Source: Sphingomicrobium flavum (GTDB taxonomy: Bacteria; Pseudomonadota; Alphaproteobacteria; Sphingomonadales; Sphingomonadaceae). Taken from it: DNA of 64,000 nucleotides. Where the stretch lies: the NCBI RefSeq assembly GCF_024721605.1, contig NZ_CP102630.1:744001-808000 (forward strand), read 5' to 3'. The notes under the pieces were generated by a model, which ran no database searches, had not been told where the DNA came from, and was given only the letters and a program-made list of their open reading frames with translations. The position numbers were made by a program, and so were the translations under genes. Positions 1-6,740 of the stretch are shown here, piece after piece. Position 1 is the first letter of the stretch. Every line of letters starts with the position of its first letter.

Positions 1-93
1 CAGACCGACCGCTTCGCTGCCTGCCGCGATATTCGCGGTCTTTACCGCCGCGCCGATGCGGACAAAGCGGATCGCCGCGCCACCGGGACTTGA
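1..93 (+). CDS. Possible 3' end of an upstream gene (partial)
   Basis: Frame 1 is open from the window edge to a TGA at 91-93 and reads as a basic, arginine-rich tail ending in RRATGT. It would lie 31 bases before the amidase start. I cannot recognise a family from 30 residues. Frame 2 is also open to about 119, so the assignment is weak. Confidence 0.25.
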   Translation, partial: QTDRFAACRDIRGLYRRADADKADRRATGT

Positions 94-124
94 CCTTCAC
101 GGCCCCTTGCGCAGATGAGGGGCC

Positions 125-799
125 ATGATCGAGCGGCCCAGCCCCAATCATAATGAACGGCAATTGCCGGTATCGATGATCGTGCTGCATTATACCGGCA
201 TGGTCAGCTGCCAGGCCGCGCTCGATCGCATGACCAGCCCCGATGCCGCCGTCTCGGCCCATTATTGCGTGGATGAGGATGGCACCACCTACCGGCTGGT
301 CGATGAGAAACATCGCGCCTGGCATGCCGGCAAAAGCTATTGGCGCGGCGTCACCGATATCAATTCGGCCAGCGTCGGCATCGAGCTGGTCAATCCCGGC
401 CATGCATTCGGCTATCGCGAATTTCCCGACGAACAGATTGCGGCGCTGCTGCCTTTGCTCGCGGACATCAAGGATCGCCACGGCATTACCCGTGGCAATG
501 TCGTCGGCCATTCGGACATCGCGCCCGCACGCAAGGAGGACCCCGGCGAACTCTTCCCCTGGTGGGAGTTGGCCAAGCGCCGGCTGGCACTGCCGAGCCC
601 GACCCGCGACCTGATGGACCCCTTCTGGACCGATGCCGGCTTCCTCCTCGCGCTCGAACGCTTCGGCTATGACGTCACCGACAGCGAAAAAGCCGTCATC
701 GCCTTCCAACGCCGCTTCCGCCCCGACATGATCGACGGGATTATTGATGGAGAATGCAGGGCCAAGCTGCTGGCACTGCTGCTGCCAAGGCCGCAATAG
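125..799 (+). CDS. N-acetylmuramoyl-L-alanine amidase (AmpD/AmiD type) with C-terminal peptidoglycan-binding domain
   Basis: Zinc amidase that cuts the bond between N-acetylmuramic acid and the stem peptide. It is a 224-residue Amidase_2 fold. The visible zinc ligands are His22 (VLHYTG), His129 (VVGHSDIAP) and Asp139 (KEDPGE), and Glu87 (SVGIEL) is the likely catalytic base. Residues from about 165 resemble a peptidoglycan-binding helical domain (FLLALERFGYDV, AVIAFQRRFRP). No signal peptide is evident at the N-terminus (MIERPSPNHN), which fits a cytoplasmic AmpD-like recycling role better than periplasmic AmiD, although the C-terminal domain is AmiD-like. AmgK and MurU, which act further along muropeptide recycling, are encoded at 43.5-45.2 kb. 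The last 30 codons recur as a decayed copy at 1597-1686. Confidence 0.9.
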   Translation: MIERPSPNHNERQLPVSMIVLHYTGMVSCQAALDRMTSPDAAVSAHYCVDEDGTTYRLVDEKHRAWHAGKSYWRGVTDINSASVGIELVNPGHAFGYREFPDEQIAALLPLLADIKDRHGITRGNVVGHSDIAPARKEDPGELFPWWELAKRRLALPSPTRDLMDPFWTDAGFLLALERFGYDVTDSEKAVIAFQRRFRPDMIDGIIDGECRAKLLALLLPRPQ

Positions 800-822
800 T
801 CGTCGTTCCCGCCTATGACGTC

Positions 823-842
823 GCCCCTGCGAAGGCAGGGGC
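823..842 (+). repeat. REP-like palindrome, copy 1 of an inverted pair
   Basis: A perfect 8-bp inverted repeat, GCCCCTGC/GCAGGGGC, around a GAAG loop. With the copy at 892-909 it forms a head-to-head pair. Read on the minus strand, the second copy matches the first over about 30 bases. Where the outer stem pair differs, both strands have changed (C:G in one, T:A in the other), so pairing is kept. This is the typical look of extragenic palindromes in sphingomonads. Confidence 0.75.
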
Positions 843-891
843 CCATGCCATTACACGTGCTCAACGTCGTCGACCTTCACGCTGACATAGA

Positions 892-909
892 CTCCTGCCT
901 TCGCAGGAG
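892..909 (-). repeat. REP-like palindrome, copy 2 of an inverted pair
   Basis: A 7-bp inverted repeat, CTCCTGC/GCAGGAG, around a CTTC loop. It is the opposite-strand partner of the element at 823-842, about 50 bases away. An open frame runs through both copies into rluE but does not look coding before 1010. Confidence 0.75.
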
Positions 910-1009
910 CGACGGTATGGGTAGTGACGCAAGTCAATTTACAGCTGCTCTTACAACGGGTCTGACTCTCGCCCTCCAACCCATGCAGACATTAAGGCAA
1001 TGGAGCGAT

Positions 1010-1570
1010 ATGACTGCCGCCATGGCGCGGCTGCTTCTTTTCAACAAACCCTTTGCGGTCCTGTCCCAATTCACCGATCGCGGATCGACGACAACACGCG
1101 CGACCTTGTCCGATTTCATCTCGGTGAAAGGCGTCTATCCCGCCGGCAGGCTCGATCGAGACAGCGAGGGGCTCCTCTTGCTGTGCGACGATGGACGGCT
1201 GCAGGCGCGCATTGCCGATCCACGCTTCAAGATGCCCAAGACCTACCTCGTCCAGGTCGAAGGCGAACCTGAGGAGCAGCAGATCGAGCAACTGCGCAGG
1301 GGCGTCAAGCTCAAGGATGGCATGACGCTGCCGTGTGAGGTCACCCAGATTGACGAGCCCGACCTATGGCCGCGCGATCCTCCGATCCGTCAGCGCAAGA
1401 CTATCCCCGACAGCTGGCTCCGCCTCACCATCCGTGAAGGCCGCAATCGCCAGGTGCGACGCATGACAGCGGCAGTCGGCTTGCCCACCCTAAGGCTGGT
1501 CCGCTGGTCGGTTGGAGACTGGACAGTCGCCGGAATTGCACCGAGCCAATATGAGGAGCGCTCAATCTAG
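1010..1570 (+). CDS. rluE: 23S rRNA pseudouridine synthase, RluE type (RsuA family)
   Basis: Converts a uridine of 23S rRNA to pseudouridine (U2457 in E. coli for RluE). The 186-residue protein has the family signature [13 protein letters not shown] at 46-58, with catalytic Asp49, and the late motif [10 protein letters not shown]. It lacks the N-terminal S4 domain, which is normal for RluE. The ATG at 1010 is chosen because GGAG lies four bases upstream (1002-1005). The open frame extends back to 815 but there it crosses two REP palindromes. An in-frame ATG at 983 has no ribosome-binding site. The gene sits between the amidase gene and a decayed repeat of the amidase 3' end. Confidence 0.88.
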   Translation: MTAAMARLLLFNKPFAVLSQFTDRGSTTTRATLSDFISVKGVYPAGRLDRDSEGLLLLCDDGRLQARIADPRFKMPKTYLVQVEGEPEEQQIEQLRRGVKLKDGMTLPCEVTQIDEPDLWPRDPPIRQRKTIPDSWLRLTIREGRNRQVRRMTAAVGLPTLRLVRWSVGDWTVAGIAPSQYEERSI

Positions 1571-1596
1571 TCGCGATTTCGCATCTCGTTCTTTTG

Positions 1597-1686
1597 CGCC
1601 GCTTGCACCTCGAAATGATCGACGGCATCATTGACGACGCATGCAGGGCGAAGCTGATAGCGTTGCTATTGCCGCTGTCGAAGTAG
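1597..1686 (+). pseudogene. Decayed duplicate of the amidase C-terminus
   Basis: The 90 bases before the TAG at 1684-1686 align without gaps to the last 90 bases of the amidase gene (710-799). By eye about 67 of 90 positions are identical. Translated, RRLHLEMIDGIIDDACRAKL matches RRFRPDMIDGIIDGECRAKL, and both copies end in a leucine-rich tail and a stop in the same frame. There is no start codon or ribosome-binding site for an intact gene. The two copies flank rluE as imperfect direct repeats. Confidence 0.75.
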
Positions 1687-1718
1687 CTTCGATTTTGTGA
1701 TTTGTTGATGGAGAGCAC

Positions 1719-2834
1719 ATGGCCAAGGCGAAACGAAAGACGTTGCCAAAGGATTTTGAGGAACTCCTGCAGTCCGCTGATGTCAGTGCATTGAAATCGA
1801 TTTTCGACACCGTGGACGTGGATGCTCGTGGTGGCGTATTCAAGCAGACCGCGCTGGCCTTCAACAGCTGTCCCGACGAGCTATCTCGTTGGTTGGTTGA
1901 TCGGGGAGCCGACTTAAATGCTTGCGACAATTACGGCGAAACGCCGCTACATGCTCGGTCTGGCCATTGGCGAGGGAACATTGCAATTTTGCTCGAGCTC
2001 GGAGCAGATGTTCATCATAGCGCAGAAGGGCGAGGAACTCCCTTGCACCGCGCAGCGGCAGTCGGAAATCTTCAGGTGGCGACTATGCTGCTGGAGCATG
2101 GTGCTAACCCCGACGCAGTCAATTCGAGCGGACAATCTCCGCTGATTTTCGCCTTAGCGCAGAGCAGCAACGCAACAATTGAACGACTGGCTCCTATGGC
2201 CGAGCTGCTATTAAGCGTGATGAATGCTCCACCCGCAAAAAAATCACTTTTCCGACGTCTGTTTGGCGGAGAAATTGCCCAATCTTCGGTCATAACTCCT
2301 GAAATGCAAAGAAGAGTGGAAAATATCGGAGCCAATTTCGAGTTTCATAGAGCAGGTTACAATCCCAATAGTGTCGATGCAGCGAGCGACGCCCTTGATC
2401 ACCTCTATCGACTTTTTGAAGTTAAGCCCGTCGCTCGACGTTCCATGCATGATGGCAAATCAAACATCACTTCAAATGGCTCGACTTGGCAAGAACAGCA
2501 CCATGAATTCTGGGAGATGCTGGTTCCGTCGACCGGCGCAGCACCAACAGTCCAAGGTGAAGTGATTCGCATATCGGGGCGGATCTGCGACGAAATAGAG
2601 CGAAATGGTGGTGTGAATTGGGATGCCGATTACAGGGAAATGGCCAATGCACTTAAAGGTCATTTGGAATCGGGAAATAGTTTGCCCGCTGCTGATTTAG
2701 ATGCTGCATCGGATTGCGTGGCGGAAATTACGACAGGGAAGGGTGACCCTTCCGACCTTTGTCGACTAGCAGTGAATTGGGTTGAGCTAAATCCAAAGCC
2801 CGTTAGCCTCGGCATACCGTCATACAACAGGTGA
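1719..2834 (+). CDS. Ankyrin-repeat protein with C-terminal helical domain
   Basis: A 371-residue protein with no signal peptide, so probably cytoplasmic. Ankyrin repeats occupy about residues 40-150 (WLVDRGADLNACDNYGETPLH, AILLELGADVH, GTPLHRAAAVGNLQVATMLLEHGANPDAVN). From about residue 260 there is a second domain with FWEMLVPSTGAA and TVQGEVIRISGRI, then WDADYREMANALKGHL. I associate this pattern with small bacterial proteins of unknown or immunity-like role, but not securely. Codon use is visibly AT-richer than the neighbours (many AAT, GAA, ATT, TTT codons), which suggests later acquisition. GGAG at 1710-1713 supports the ATG at 1719. Ankyrin repeats imply a protein-binding role. Partner unknown. 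Confidence 0.8.
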   Translation: MAKAKRKTLPKDFEELLQSADVSALKSIFDTVDVDARGGVFKQTALAFNSCPDELSRWLVDRGADLNACDNYGETPLHARSGHWRGNIAILLELGADVHHSAEGRGTPLHRAAAVGNLQVATMLLEHGANPDAVNSSGQSPLIFALAQSSNATIERLAPMAELLLSVMNAPPAKKSLFRRLFGGEIAQSSVITPEMQRRVENIGANFEFHRAGYNPNSVDAASDALDHLYRLFEVKPVARRSMHDGKSNITSNGSTWQEQHHEFWEMLVPSTGAAPTVQGEVIRISGRICDEIERNGGVNWDADYREMANALKGHLESGNSLPAADLDAASDCVAEITTGKGDPSDLCRLAVNWVELNPKPVSLGIPSYNR

Positions 2835-2961
2835 GAATCAAAGAATTAAAATTGCGATTGTAGGAGACAAGTAGGATTTCGCCTGCTTGGCTAAGCATGC
2901 TCTTTCACCCGTGGAGAAGATTCGCATGGCCTGATCGCCGCCAAGGGTGATCCGGATGGCT

Positions 2962-3066
2962 GAAGTTGACGAAGTTGACACCCTAAGGAGTGGGTAGAGA
3001 GATTTTGGGCCGCTCCAATCCAAAAATGGCGGAAAACTCAAAAGTTGACGAAGTTGATGCCCCCCC
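2962..3066 (+). repeat. Two copies of an AGTTGACGAAGTTGA element
   Basis: AGTTGACGAAGTTGA occurs at 2964-2978, followed by CACCC, and again at 3043-3057, followed by TGCCCCCC. The copies are in direct orientation about 79 bases apart, between the ankyrin gene and the rnpB promoter. The rest of the 2835-3079 gap shows nothing I can assign. Confidence 0.5.
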
Positions 3067-3079
3067 ATTTTCGATTGAT

Positions 3080-3108
3080 TTGTATTCGCCCGTCGCCGCG
3101 CCTATATC
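3080..3108 (+). promoter_or_regulatory. Promoter of rnpB
   Basis: TTGTAT at 3080-3085 and TATATC at 3103-3108 are separated by 17 bases. The expected start, seven or eight bases downstream, falls at 3115-3116, exactly where the outer helix of RNase P RNA begins. Confidence 0.6.
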
Positions 3109-3115
3109 GCCAGCC

Positions 3116-3488
3116 GCCAGGGGACCGGGCGGCCGCGGCTTGCGTAAGTGAGGCGAGGAAAGTCCGGGCTCCACGGAAAAACGGTGCCGGGTAACGCCCG
3201 GCGGGCTCCTTTGGGAGTTCAGGGACAGTGCCACAGAAAGCATCCCGCCGCTCTTCGGGGCGGTCAGGGCGAAAGGGTGCGGTAAGAGCGCACCGCGCGG
3301 AAGGTAACTAACGCGGCATGGTAAACCCCACCGGGTGCAAGACCGAATAGGGGCGGCATATGAGCGTTTCCGGCTCGTCGCCCGGGTTGGTTGCTTGATC
3401 CCGAATGCAAATCCGGGACTAGAGGAATGGCCGCCCATCCCCCGCCTTCGCGAGGGTGGACAGAACCCGGCTTACAGGTCCCCTGGCG
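3116..3488 (+). ncRNA. rnpB: RNase P RNA (class A, alphaproteobacterial)
   Basis: Catalytic RNA that removes the 5' leader of pre-tRNAs. The ends are set by an 11-bp helix, P1: GCCAGGGGACC at 3116-3126 pairs with GGTCCCCTGGC at 3477-3487. Universally conserved segments are visible: GAGGAAAGTCCGGGCTCC from 3155, GGTAAACCCCACCGGGTGCA and GACCGAATAGG in the middle, and ACAGAACCCGGCTTACAG near the 3' end (from 3460), which closes P4. A T-rich run (CTTTTCTTTT) follows immediately and probably ends transcription. Several long open frames cross this region on both strands and should not be called as proteins. Confidence 0.96.
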
Positions 3489-3539
3489 CTTTTCTTTTGG
3501 GTGGCGGAACCGCCGCCCGTCTTCTAACGCTTGGAGCCT

Positions 3540-4076
3540 ATGCCACGGCAACGCAGATCCGATGATTGGGGCTTTCCCCGCTGGCGCTCCTATGACGGCA
3601 AGGGGCGCGAGGCGGCCAAGGTGCGACTGTGCGACCGGGTGAATTGCTCGGAGCCCGGCAATTGCCCCGCGCCCAAGGCGCCCAACAAGCCCGACAAATG
3701 GTATTTCTGCGAAAAGCACGCGGCGGAATATAACAAGAATTGGAATTATTTTGCTGGCCTCGATAAGGATGAGGCCGCCGCCCGCGCCCATGACGAGCAG
3801 CGCGATGCCTCGGGCTTCCGCCAGAGCGCGCATTATCAATGGGCGGGCCCCGGCGATGGCAGCCGCAGCCGCGACGAAATGCGCGCGCTCGATGTGCTGG
3901 GGGTAGAGCCCGACGCCGATTTCGAGACCGTCCGCAAGGCCTATCGCAAGATGGCCAAGGAACTGCACCCCGACGTCAACCCGGGTGACGAGGAAGCGGC
4001 CGCCGAATTCCAGAAGGTGCAGGCCAGCTATGACGTGCTCAAAAAAGCCGAGGAATTGCGCCAGGCGCTGGGCTAG
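3540..4076 (+). CDS. J-domain (DnaJ-like) protein
   Basis: A 178-residue co-chaperone-like protein expected to stimulate a DnaK-type ATPase. The J domain is at the C-terminus (about 115-178) with the obligatory HPD at 143-145. The N-terminal half carries Cys31, Cys36, Cys42, Cys57 and His60 (LCDRVNCSEPGNC ... WYFCEKH), a spacing that could bind a metal. This N-terminal-cysteine, C-terminal-J layout is a conserved alphaproteobacterial family distinct from DnaJ and CbpA. The ATG at 3540 follows GGAG at 3533-3536; a TTG at 3531 is an alternative start. Its stop overlaps the convergent thioesterase stop by a few bases. Confidence 0.88.
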   Translation: MPRQRRSDDWGFPRWRSYDGKGREAAKVRLCDRVNCSEPGNCPAPKAPNKPDKWYFCEKHAAEYNKNWNYFAGLDKDEAAARAHDEQRDASGFRQSAHYQWAGPGDGSRSRDEMRALDVLGVEPDADFETVRKAYRKMAKELHPDVNPGDEEAAAEFQKVQASYDVLKKAEELRQALG

Positions 4077-4528
4077 GGCCGCCGCATATAAGTACCGGTG
4101 ACATTGGCCACCTGCCGGTCGCCCTCGAGGAAAGCCGTCCCGCGCACAAAGGCTACCGTATTGGTCAGCTTGTAGCACTCACACCGTGCATAGACCGTGT
4201 CGCCAACGAAGGCAGGGCGCAGATAATCGATCCTGAGGTCGATCGTCGCCAGTGGCTCATACATTCCGATGGCCTGATAGACCGATGCCCCGCCGCACAT
4301 GTCGACCAGGCTGATGACCGCGCCCGAGGCGAGGATGTTCTTGTCCGCCACGCCGACCAGTTCGGGGCGTCCCTCAAGCTTCAGCTCGACCCAATTGTCG
4401 CCATGGTCGTGATAGCGGTAGCCGACCGCCTTGCCGTGGCCATAATGGCTGACCAGGTCGAAGAAACGCTCGACATTGAAGGGCTCTGACAGGATCGCCT
4501 CGGCGGCTGCCGCTTCCTCGGCGCTCAT
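4073..4528 (-). CDS. PaaI-family hotdog thioesterase
   Basis: A 151-residue single-domain hotdog protein that probably hydrolyses an acyl-CoA. The substrate cannot be told from sequence. The central stretch NILASGAVISLVDMCGG (64-80) corresponds to the hotdog helix, and Asp76 sits where the catalytic acid of PaaI enzymes lies. The strands IDLRIDYLRPAFVGD and FVRGTAFLEGDRQVA complete the fold. The start codon overlaps the sufE stop (ATGA at 4525-4528), so translation is coupled to sufE. It is the last gene of the minus-strand block that begins at pspA. Confidence 0.85.
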   Translation of the reverse strand: MSAEEAAAAEAILSEPFNVERFFDLVSHYGHGKAVGYRYHDHGDNWVELKLEGRPELVGVADKNILASGAVISLVDMCGGASVYQAIGMYEPLATIDLRIDYLRPAFVGDTVYARCECYKLTNTVAFVRGTAFLEGDRQVANVTGTYMRRP

Positions 4529-4935
4529 TTCAGCCGCTCCGCCGTTTCTTTGACCAGCGCGATCATGTTTGGCACGCCCTGGGTGCGGTTGGACGAAAGT
4601 TCGCGGCTAAGGTCGAACGGCGCCAGCGCTGCCTCGATATCCGCCGCGGCGACCTCGGCGGCGGGCCGATCCTGCACGCTCGCCAGCACCAGCGCGACCA
4701 CGCCCTTGGTGATTGCCGCATTGCTGTCCGCCAGGAAATGCAGCCTCCCATCAACCAGCTGGGTCGGGTAGACCCAAACGCTCGCCGAACAGCCGCGCAC
4801 CTTGGTGGCGTCGGTCTTTAGCGCCTCGGGCATCTCTTCCAATTGGCGCCCCAGGTCGATCAGCAGACGATAGCGATCCTCGCTGTCGAGAAACTCATAC
4901 TCATCCTGGATGTCGGAAAGGGCAGGCAGGGACAT
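4525..4935 (-). CDS. sufE: SufE-family sulfur-acceptor protein
   Basis: SufE takes persulfide sulfur from the cysteine desulfurase SufS and passes it to the SufBCD scaffold in iron-sulfur cluster assembly. The 136-residue protein has the family's active cysteine, Cys49, in VRGCSASVW. The start at 4933-4935 (MSLPALSDIQ) is preferred. An ATG four codons further upstream is possible but has no ribosome-binding site. The gene lies 22 bases behind the last PspB-like gene on the same strand, so it may be read through from the Psp promoter. No other suf genes are in the window. Confidence 0.88.
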   Translation of the reverse strand: MSLPALSDIQDEYEFLDSEDRYRLLIDLGRQLEEMPEALKTDATKVRGCSASVWVYPTQLVDGRLHFLADSNAAITKGVVALVLASVQDRPAAEVAAADIEAALAPFDLSRELSSNRTQGVPNMIALVKETAERLK

Positions 4936-4957
4936 GGCGCCTGCCATAGCGGCAAGT

Positions 4958-5203
4958 TCAGCGATCGCGCAATTGCTCGATCTGCTGGGTGAGCGAATCT
5001 TCCTTCTCCACCGCGATCCGCTCGAGCACCTTCACCCGCTCGCGCAGCTGGATAACCTCATGCTGCAATTGCGGATCGGGCGCGGGCAGGGCATTATCCT
5101 GGCGGCCGCCATGACCGCCATATTTATATTTCCAGCGCGCGGTCAGCATGACGGTCACCATTATCATGGCGACGACCGCGACGATCATGTCGAATTCATT
5201 CAT
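4958..5203 (-). CDS. PspB-like small membrane protein 5
   Basis: An 81-residue protein with one hydrophobic helix at about residues 5-21 (MIVAVVAMIMVTVMLTA), a positively charged juxtamembrane stretch (RWKYKYGGHGG) and a C-terminal coiled coil. The tail RERVKVLERIAVEKEDSLTQ followed by QIEQLRDR matches the tails of the four genes before it and the end of PspB. It starts nine bases after the stop of the preceding gene. It is the last of five tandem paralogues. The family role is inferred, not known: probably an inner-membrane partner in the Psp envelope-stress response. Confidence 0.8.
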   Translation of the reverse strand: MNEFDMIVAVVAMIMVTVMLTARWKYKYGGHGGRQDNALPAPDPQLQHEVIQLRERVKVLERIAVEKEDSLTQQIEQLRDR

Positions 5204-5212
5204 GGATCGACC

Positions 5213-5533
5213 CTATTGGATTTGTTTGGGCTTGTCGCGCAGGCTTTCGATTTCCCGTGCGAGACTATGGTTTTCATCGGTGACGATCCGTTCGACCGTC
5301 TCGAGCCGGTCCTTGATCGAACCGATCTCGGCCTTCAGCTGCGCATTTTCGTTAGTCAGAAGCTTGATCCGTTCCTGGCTTTCCTTGTCGGTGGTCGGCG
5401 CGATGGCCTGGCCCCAGCTGCCTTCGAGCGGATAGCCATGCTTCACCCGGATCCAGGTGTTGATGATCCAGCCCAACACGACAACGCCGAACAGCATCGG
5501 TAAAAAGGGGCCGACATACTCCATGAAATCCAT
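5213..5533 (-). CDS. PspB-like small membrane protein 4
   Basis: A 106-residue protein with an N-terminal membrane helix at about 9-27 (FLPMLFGVVVLGWIINTWI), then a segment with KHGYPLEG, and a coiled coil from about residue 50 with regular leucines (LLTNENAQLKAEIGSIKDRL). The final motif ETVERIVTDENHSLAREIES and LRDK is shared with its four paralogues. It has the longest coiled coil of the set. Two bases separate its ATG from the preceding stop. A second ATG three codons in is an alternative start. Confidence 0.8.
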   Translation of the reverse strand: MDFMEYVGPFLPMLFGVVVLGWIINTWIRVKHGYPLEGSWGQAIAPTTDKESQERIKLLTNENAQLKAEIGSIKDRLETVERIVTDENHSLAREIESLRDKPKQIQ

Positions 5534-5535
5534 CT

Positions 5536-5769
5536 TTATCGATCCTTCAATTCGTCAATCTGGCGGGCCAGACTGTTTTCCTTGTCTACGGTGATACGCT
5601 CGAGCACCTGCAGCCGCTCGCGCATCTCGCCGAGCGCCCGGCGCAATTCCTCATTTTCCGCCTTGAGCGCAGGGCTGGCGTTGTTCTTCTTGTAATCCAG
5701 CCATTTGCTGATGATCGAGGTCATCATCGCCATGGCGACGATCGCAACGACCATCGTGAAGGGGTTCAT
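5536..5769 (-). CDS. PspB-like small membrane protein 3
   Basis: At 77 residues this is the shortest of the five and the nearest in size to E. coli PspB. A membrane helix covers about 5-22 (TMVVAIVAMAMMTSIISK), followed by WLDYKKNN and a coiled coil (ALKAENEELRRALGEMRERL). It ends with VLERITVDKENSLARQIDEL and KDR. Its start overlaps the stop of the preceding paralogue (ATGA at 5766-5769), showing translational coupling. Confidence 0.8.
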   Translation of the reverse strand: MNPFTMVVAIVAMAMMTSIISKWLDYKKNNASPALKAENEELRRALGEMRERLQVLERITVDKENSLARQIDELKDR

Positions 5770-6056
5770 CGTGCCAGATCCTTGTCGCGGATGGACGACA
5801 GGTCGCGCAGCGCCTCGATCTGGTCGGCGGTCTCGATGCCGCGATCGGTGGCTATGCGCTCGAGCACGGCGAGCCGCTTCTCGAGCGCCTCGATCCGCGC
5901 TTCATGCGCTTCGGCCCGCGTCCCGGTTTCGCGCCGCACCTCGTTGCCGAAGTCGTCGGTGATGGGATAGCCATATTTGGCCCGCTGCCAGTTGGCGAGG
6001 AACGTTCCCAGCGTCGACAGCGCGATGATCCCGAGGATGAATTCAAACGTCCCCAT
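5766..6056 (-). CDS. PspB-like small membrane protein 2
   Basis: A 96-residue protein with an N-terminal helix at about 4-22 (FEFILGIIALSTLGTFLANW), then RAKYGYPITDDFGNEV and a coiled coil. The shared motif reads EKRLAVLERIATDRGIETAD then QIEALRDL. Unlike the others it has a short charged tail after the motif (SSIRDKDLAR). The GYP segment after the helix is shared with paralogue 4, so these two may be closest relatives. Its ATG shares one base with the preceding stop (TGATG at 6054-6058). Confidence 0.8.
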   Translation of the reverse strand: MGTFEFILGIIALSTLGTFLANWQRAKYGYPITDDFGNEVRRETGTRAEAHEARIEALEKRLAVLERIATDRGIETADQIEALRDLSSIRDKDLAR

Positions 6057-6337
6057 CAGGCATTCACCTGACGCTTGTCGACGGGGATAGCGCGCAGCGC
6101 CTCGATCTGCGCTGCAGTCTGGGCTCCGCCATCGGTAACGATCTGTTCCAGCACCCGAACGCGCTGTTCCAGCTGAGCATTGCGGGTGGCCTGCTGCACC
6201 GCTTTTTCGGCAACCGCAGTCGCGTCGATTTCAAGCTTGCGCTGCTTGAGATCGAACCATCGACGCACGAAGTAGAACAGCAAGGTGATCGGTGCGAGGA
6301 CGGTGATGAGCAAGGCTAGAAAATCGCCGAAATGCAT
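6056..6337 (-). CDS. PspB-like small membrane protein 1
   Basis: A 93-residue protein. The membrane helix spans about 5-26 (DFLALLITVLAPITLLFYFVRR), followed by a basic WFDLKQRKLE and an alanine-rich helix. The shared motif is EQRVRVLEQIVTDGGAQTAA then QIEALRAI. GGAG about ten bases upstream of the ATG at 6335-6337 is the likely ribosome-binding site. It starts 12 bases after the pspC stop and is the first of the five extra genes. Confidence 0.8.
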   Translation of the reverse strand: MHFGDFLALLITVLAPITLLFYFVRRWFDLKQRKLEIDATAVAEKAVQQATRNAQLEQRVRVLEQIVTDGGAQTAAQIEALRAIPVDKRQVNA

Positions 6338-6349
6338 GGTTGAATACTC

Positions 6350-6736
6350 CTACTTGAGATCATCGATCTGCTGCGCCAGCACGCGGTTTTCGCTGGTGAC
6401 GAAGCTTTCGATGTCGGCAAGGCGGCGGTCGATATCGCGGAACTGCGAATGGATCTGCTTGGCCGATTTGCGCGGGGACGCGCGCACGCCCTGCCAGAAT
6501 TTGCGTTCTTCCTCATCGCGCATGCTGATGCCGGCGGGACGCTCATCGGCGATGAAGCCGGCGATGAAGTAAAGCGGGATGGTGGACCCGCCCGACATGA
6601 AGACGCTGAACAGAAACATGATCCGCACCAGCGTGACATCGAAACCGGTATAGTCGGCGATGCCAGCACATACGCCCATGACCTTGCCGTTGCGCTTGTC
6701 CTTATAAAATTTGGTGCGACTTGGCTGTTGCGGCAT
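6350..6736 (-). CDS. pspC: Phage-shock protein C (PspC)
   Basis: Inner-membrane sensor of the Psp envelope-stress response. In E. coli it works with PspB to draw PspA away from PspF. The 128-residue protein has the PspC domain at about 8-67 (FYKDKRNGKVMGVCAGIADYTGF, VTLVRIMFLFSVFMSGGSTIPLYFIAGFIA). The C-terminal part is a coiled coil ending DRRLADIESFVTSENRVLAQ then QIDDLK, which matches the motif of the PspB-like proteins downstream. It starts four bases after the pspB stop, with GGAGCGAT as ribosome-binding site. Confidence 0.92.
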   Translation of the reverse strand: MPQQPSRTKFYKDKRNGKVMGVCAGIADYTGFDVTLVRIMFLFSVFMSGGSTIPLYFIAGFIADERPAGISMRDEEERKFWQGVRASPRKSAKQIHSQFRDIDRRLADIESFVTSENRVLAQQIDDLK

Positions 6737-6740
6737 GGCT

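Noticed and set aside
815-1009. N-terminal extension of RluE
   Set aside because: It crosses two REP palindromes, has no ribosome-binding site and does not resemble the family.
2983-4178. Minus-strand frames across the RNase P RNA and the J-domain gene
   Set aside because: The region is explained by rnpB structure and a J-domain protein; the frames have no protein-like features.
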